In this document: positions 61,250-64,000 of the stretch, piece by piece | How the letters are laid out: each line of letters begins with the position of its first letter | Numbering within the stretch: position 1 is the first letter of the stretch | From: an uncultured Bacilli bacterium | GTDB lineage: Bacteria; Bacillota_I; Bacilli_A; RF39; UBA660 | DNA: 64,000 bases | Assembly: GCA_934101225.1 (NCBI GenBank) | Contig: CAKOQK010000003.1 | Coordinates: forward strand, 1-64,000 | Direction: 5' to 3' | Notes under the pieces: model-generated | The model's database searches: none | What the model was told of the DNA's origin: nothing | Seen by the model: only the letters and a program-made list of their open reading frames with translations | Program-made: the position numbers and the translations under genes

Positions 61250-61663
61250 ATTATTATTTTTTAATTTAACTTCTAAAATAGCATCAACTTTATTTACAAC
61301 ATCTACTGATGTTGTATCAGCAAATATCGTAAAGTTATCTGTTCTTGTTGAAACTTTAACACTTACCTTAGGAGGTGCCTCATATATATCATAAAATTTT
61401 AAATTATAAGTTTTATTAATATTAACTGTTTCGGCAAATCTTCTTGCAAAATCTTCAACAAATTTTTCTTTAACAATTCTTATTTCTCCATATTTACGAT
61501 AATGGGCCCAATCTATTGCATCTGCCATAGCTGCTTCAGTTACTTCTTTAATTAGGATATAATCTTGTTCATTTGTAGTTGTATAATTATTAAATAACAT
61601 CATAATTGTTATAACAAAAATACCTAATATTATAAGCCAATATCCCCATAAACTTTCTTTCAC
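61241..61663 (-). CDS. DUF5411-like membrane-anchored protein
   Basis: A 140-residue protein with a single N-terminal membrane segment (WGYWLIILGIFVITIMMLF) and an outer domain (NEQDYILIKEVTEAAMADAIDWAHYRKYGEIRIVKEKFVEDFARRFAETVNINKTYNLKFYDIYEAPPKVSVKVST). It resembles the DUF5411 family and also pilin-like or TadE-like minor proteins in layout, which is a guess. It follows the large Cys-rich secreted protein by about 12 bases and is therefore in the same operon. Confidence 0.65.
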   Translation of the reverse strand: MKESLWGYWLIILGIFVITIMMLFNNYTTTNEQDYILIKEVTEAAMADAIDWAHYRKYGEIRIVKEKFVEDFARRFAETVNINKTYNLKFYDIYEAPPKVSVKVSTRTDNFTIFADTTSVDVVNKVDAILEVKLKNNNKK

Positions 61664-61675
61664 TTATATTACCTC

Positions 61676-64000
61676 CTATGGCCAGTTTTTATATTGTTCT
61701 AAGAACTTTTGTGGATATAATGGATCTGGATATATTCCATCTTTATTTTCAACTATATTTCCACTACTATCAACCATTACATAATCTAATCCCTTAATAC
61801 AGCTTGAAATACTTCCCGTACAGAATTTTCCATTTACATAGTATTTCCACTTATTATCTCTACCAGATTTATCGCTAAAATATGACTCGACAAATGTACT
61901 TTTACATTCTTTCATATCACTATTACAATAAAAGCAATATTCAATATCTGAGTCTTTTCCTGTTTGCTTTGTTCCAGTACCACACATATTCATTGTTGAA
62001 TATTTAAAATATTTTTTAGCTGTATTTCTCTTAATTGTTTGCAGATCCTTTGTTGTTAAAGTAACTTCATATTCTAAATATTTTCTAGATTCATCATCAT
62101 ATATATCAAATTTTCCACTACTAGAACTATCTGCTAAATATGTAGATAATTTACTATCATCTGCTTTAGTAGTTTTATCTGCATCAGAAGTTAACGCTAT
62201 ATAATTGTTATTATCATTATTATTTAAACTTGCAAGTCCGCTTCCTTGTTCTATTAAAGCTTCTGCTGCTTGGCCTTTAGCATCAGTCCAGTTTGTTTCA
62301 TAATTTCTTTCATTAGGCGTTACATCTGATAATGCAATAGCACGATAATAAAATTGAGGTACAAAATCATAATTTTGTGTATCATCACATTCATCACAAT
62401 TACGTCTAAATGCCATTTCCATATTACAATAATTACATGTACTAGATAATCCATCAATTTCAGGATTTTTAGCTAAATATTTATTTATAGCTTCTGTAAA
62501 CATTGTTTTAATTCCACCACTTGCAAATCCTAAATTAGAAAATGCAAATTTGGTAGTATACTGACCTTTGTATGAAGTTAATTCAATATTATATACATAT
62601 CCAACTTCCAAACCACTAATATTTTTCGTTGAGGCATTTGATTGATAATTGATAGTTTGATACTCACCAGTATTCATTAAAGCAAAAGTACTATTTGGTG
62701 GTCTATAAAATGTAAACTTACTAACTTGTTCTTTACTATCAGTTACTTTTACATTATCACCATATGGATCAGAAGCACCATTACTTGCTATTCCTTGTTG
62801 AGAATTATAAGATAAATTATTATAACCAAATTGCCTACAAGAATTTGTACCCCCGCTACAACCATCAATATGAGGAGTAGAACCAAGATGATAATCTTCA
62901 AAAGTTGGCTTAGTATTCTCATCACCAGGATCAATAACATATTTTCCATCTCTGCTCAATACTCCTGGTACATGTGCAGGTAAACTTGTTTCACCAGAAT
63001 CTCTAGCACTTTCAGCAGTTTCACTATTTAGTGGAAAATACATATTTTTTCCTAGATAATCTCCTGAGTCGAATCCTGAACTTGTATTAGGCCAATATTT
63101 AACAGAATTTGTAGCTTCAATCATATTTATTGTATTTTCTTTTTTACCATATTTCTCACTATTTTGTTCATAAGAAAATGTTATTTCAGGAATATCATTA
63201 CCATCATATTTGGCACTAAATCCATCAAGAGCATCATGACAATTTTCATATGTTTTTTGTAAACCTATTCTTTTGCCAACCCATCCTCCATATGCTTTTT
63301 CAGTTTCTGCAGCATTTCTTGCTGTTTCTTCATGAGTAGTTTTTGCTTCATTATAAGCACTTTCTGCTGCATTTATAATGCTGTCACATCTAGCTTGATC
63401 GATTTCAGATTTCCAACTAGTGCAAGATCCTTTACCATCATAAGCAGTACATTCATCTTTTGTAAGATGACATGGATTATATGTACTTTTTGCATCTTCA
63501 TAAGCCTTTTTAGCATCAGCTAGTGCTTTTTGGGTACCAGGTAGTGCATTTACAAAACCTTGCCATGCAGTATACATATTTTGTTCAGTAGTAGCTGCAC
63601 TTATATATTCTTTTTTCCATCTTTTAGCATGAAAGAAAAATGTTTTTTTAGTTCTATCAACAACATATGGTTGCCTAAAATACGAATTTGGATTATTAAT
63701 ATCACCGCTCACATTATATGAATCAAATATGAAAAATTGTCCAGATATTGATGCTGCTGTACCAGGTGTAAATAAATCTATTTTTTCAGTTACAAAAGAA
63801 GCACAATATTCATTAACAATATTATCTAAATAACCACCATAACTTGAAAAATTTATTGGCTCCTCACTTTGATCTAATTCTAGCATTATGTACTTCATAG
63901 ATCTTCCTCTAATATATGAATGATTAAATGCTCTATAACTATCTTTATTTAATTCACCATCTTTAGAACATGAATCAGCACCACAATCATTTTCTAAATG
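61676..64000 (-). CDS. Large Cys-rich extracellular protein, 5' end outside the window
   Basis: The frame is open through the right edge: 34 more codons (HLENDCGADSCSKDGELN...HSYIRGRS) precede the internal Met at 63898, so the gene is partial with at least 774 residues. It contains many Cys pairs (CHLTKDEC, CSGGTNSC, CNYCNMEMAFRRNCDECDD, YCFYCNSDMKEC) and a helical coiled stretch (about 110-215 from the internal Met: AWQGFVNALPGTQKALADAKKAYEDAKSTYN). Composition is Ser/Asn/Gly-rich and less AT-rich than neighbours. No family recognised; likely surface-exposed and co-transcribed with the DUF5411-like gene. Confidence 0.7.
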   Translation of the reverse strand, partial: HLENDCGADSCSKDGELNKDSYRAFNHSYIRGRSMKYIMLELDQSEEPINFSSYGGYLDNIVNEYCASFVTEKIDLFTPGTAASISGQFFIFDSYNVSGDINNPNSYFRQPYVVDRTKKTFFFHAKRWKKEYISAATTEQNMYTAWQGFVNALPGTQKALADAKKAYEDAKSTYNPCHLTKDECTAYDGKGSCTSWKSEIDQARCDSIINAAESAYNEAKTTHEETARNAAETEKAYGGWVGKRIGLQKTYENCHDALDGFSAKYDGNDIPEITFSYEQNSEKYGKKENTINMIEATNSVKYWPNTSSGFDSGDYLGKNMYFPLNSETAESARDSGETSLPAHVPGVLSRDGKYVIDPGDENTKPTFEDYHLGSTPHIDGCSGGTNSCRQFGYNNLSYNSQQGIASNGASDPYGDNVKVTDSKEQVSKFTFYRPPNSTFALMNTGEYQTINYQSNASTKNISGLEVGYVYNIELTSYKGQYTTKFAFSNLGFASGGIKTMFTEAINKYLAKNPEIDGLSSTCNYCNMEMAFRRNCDECDDTQNYDFVPQFYYRAIALSDVTPNERNYETNWTDAKGQAAEALIEQGSGLASLNNNDNNNYIALTSDADKTTKADDSKLSTYLADSSSSGKFDIYDDESRKYLEYEVTLTTKDLQTIKRNTAKKYFKYSTMNMCGTGTKQTGKDSDIEYCFYCNSDMKECKSTFVESYFSDKSGRDNKWKYYVNGKFCTGSISSCIKGLDYVMVDSSGNIVENKDGIYPDPLYPQKFLEQYKNWP

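Noticed and set aside
1..64000. CRISPR arrays, rRNA, tRNA genes or an intact transposase
   Set aside because: No regularly spaced repeats, no rRNA-like stretch, no clear tRNA and no recognisable transposase or integrase were seen on reading; a covariance search for tRNA could still find one that I missed.

Overview
The window is a low-GC (visually well under 35 % GC) bacterial chromosome segment with ordinary stop usage: TGA ends genes in several overlapping stop/start junctions (for example 15254-15256, 19822-19824, 46653-46655, 56039-56041). The gene content points to a Bacillota relative of the Bacilli/Erysipelotrichales/RF39-like gut lineages: T-box control of tRNA synthetases, GatCAB, LTA-synthase-type and OatA-type envelope enzymes, LiaF-like proteins, and a comN / spoVB-like / TIGR04086 / rel / dtd neighbourhood that resembles Bacillus subtilis. 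The genus cannot be fixed from sequence alone.

Layout, left to right. 1-1631: two tandem paralogous orphan genes sharing an upstream 13-base repeat. 1650-9089 (minus): a hisS-asnS-aspS-gatC-gatA-gatB operon behind a T-box leader whose specifier (GAC) and acceptor-pairing base fit tRNA-Asp. 9162-13422 (minus): a block of orphan genes with two good promoters and one frameshifted paralog. 13491-17092: uvrC and an unusual double HExxH protein. 17159-24000: IMPACT-family protein, TIGR04086 membrane protein, a DUF6273-like surface protein with a poly-G tract inside its promoter, dtd-rel, comN-like gene and SpoVB-like flippase. 24068-30437: topA, LTA-synthase-like sulfatase, rnhB, rbgA and a UDG-superfamily gene. 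30551-40739: a patchy region with a GNAT, three broken genes (each with one in-frame stop), an M16 peptidase pair, an alpha/beta hydrolase, a P-type ATPase and orphans. 40870-50568: OatA-like acyltransferase, asnB, prolyl-tRNA editing protein, HD and MazG-like proteins, LiaF-like pair, ung and an NrtR-type regulator. 50612-51367: two tandem copies of a type I toxin-antitoxin-like module. 51402-58244 (minus): a nearly complete NAD salvage operon (pncA, pncB, Nudix, nadE, nadD, pncC, nadK) plus an aminotransferase, with two 25-bp palindromes at its promoter. 58307-64000: remnant of a surface-protein gene, ATP-grasp enzyme, spoIIP and secreted or membrane proteins, the last one cut by the window edge.

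The most interesting items are the tandem toxin-antitoxin-like units (each with sense promoter, small hydrophobic ORF, shared bidirectional terminator and a convergent antisense promoter), the poly-G spacer promoter that could make the surface protein phase-variable, the palindrome-controlled NAD salvage operon with a candidate NrtR nearby, the T-box with overlapping GAC/CAU codons, and the internally duplicated HExxH protein.
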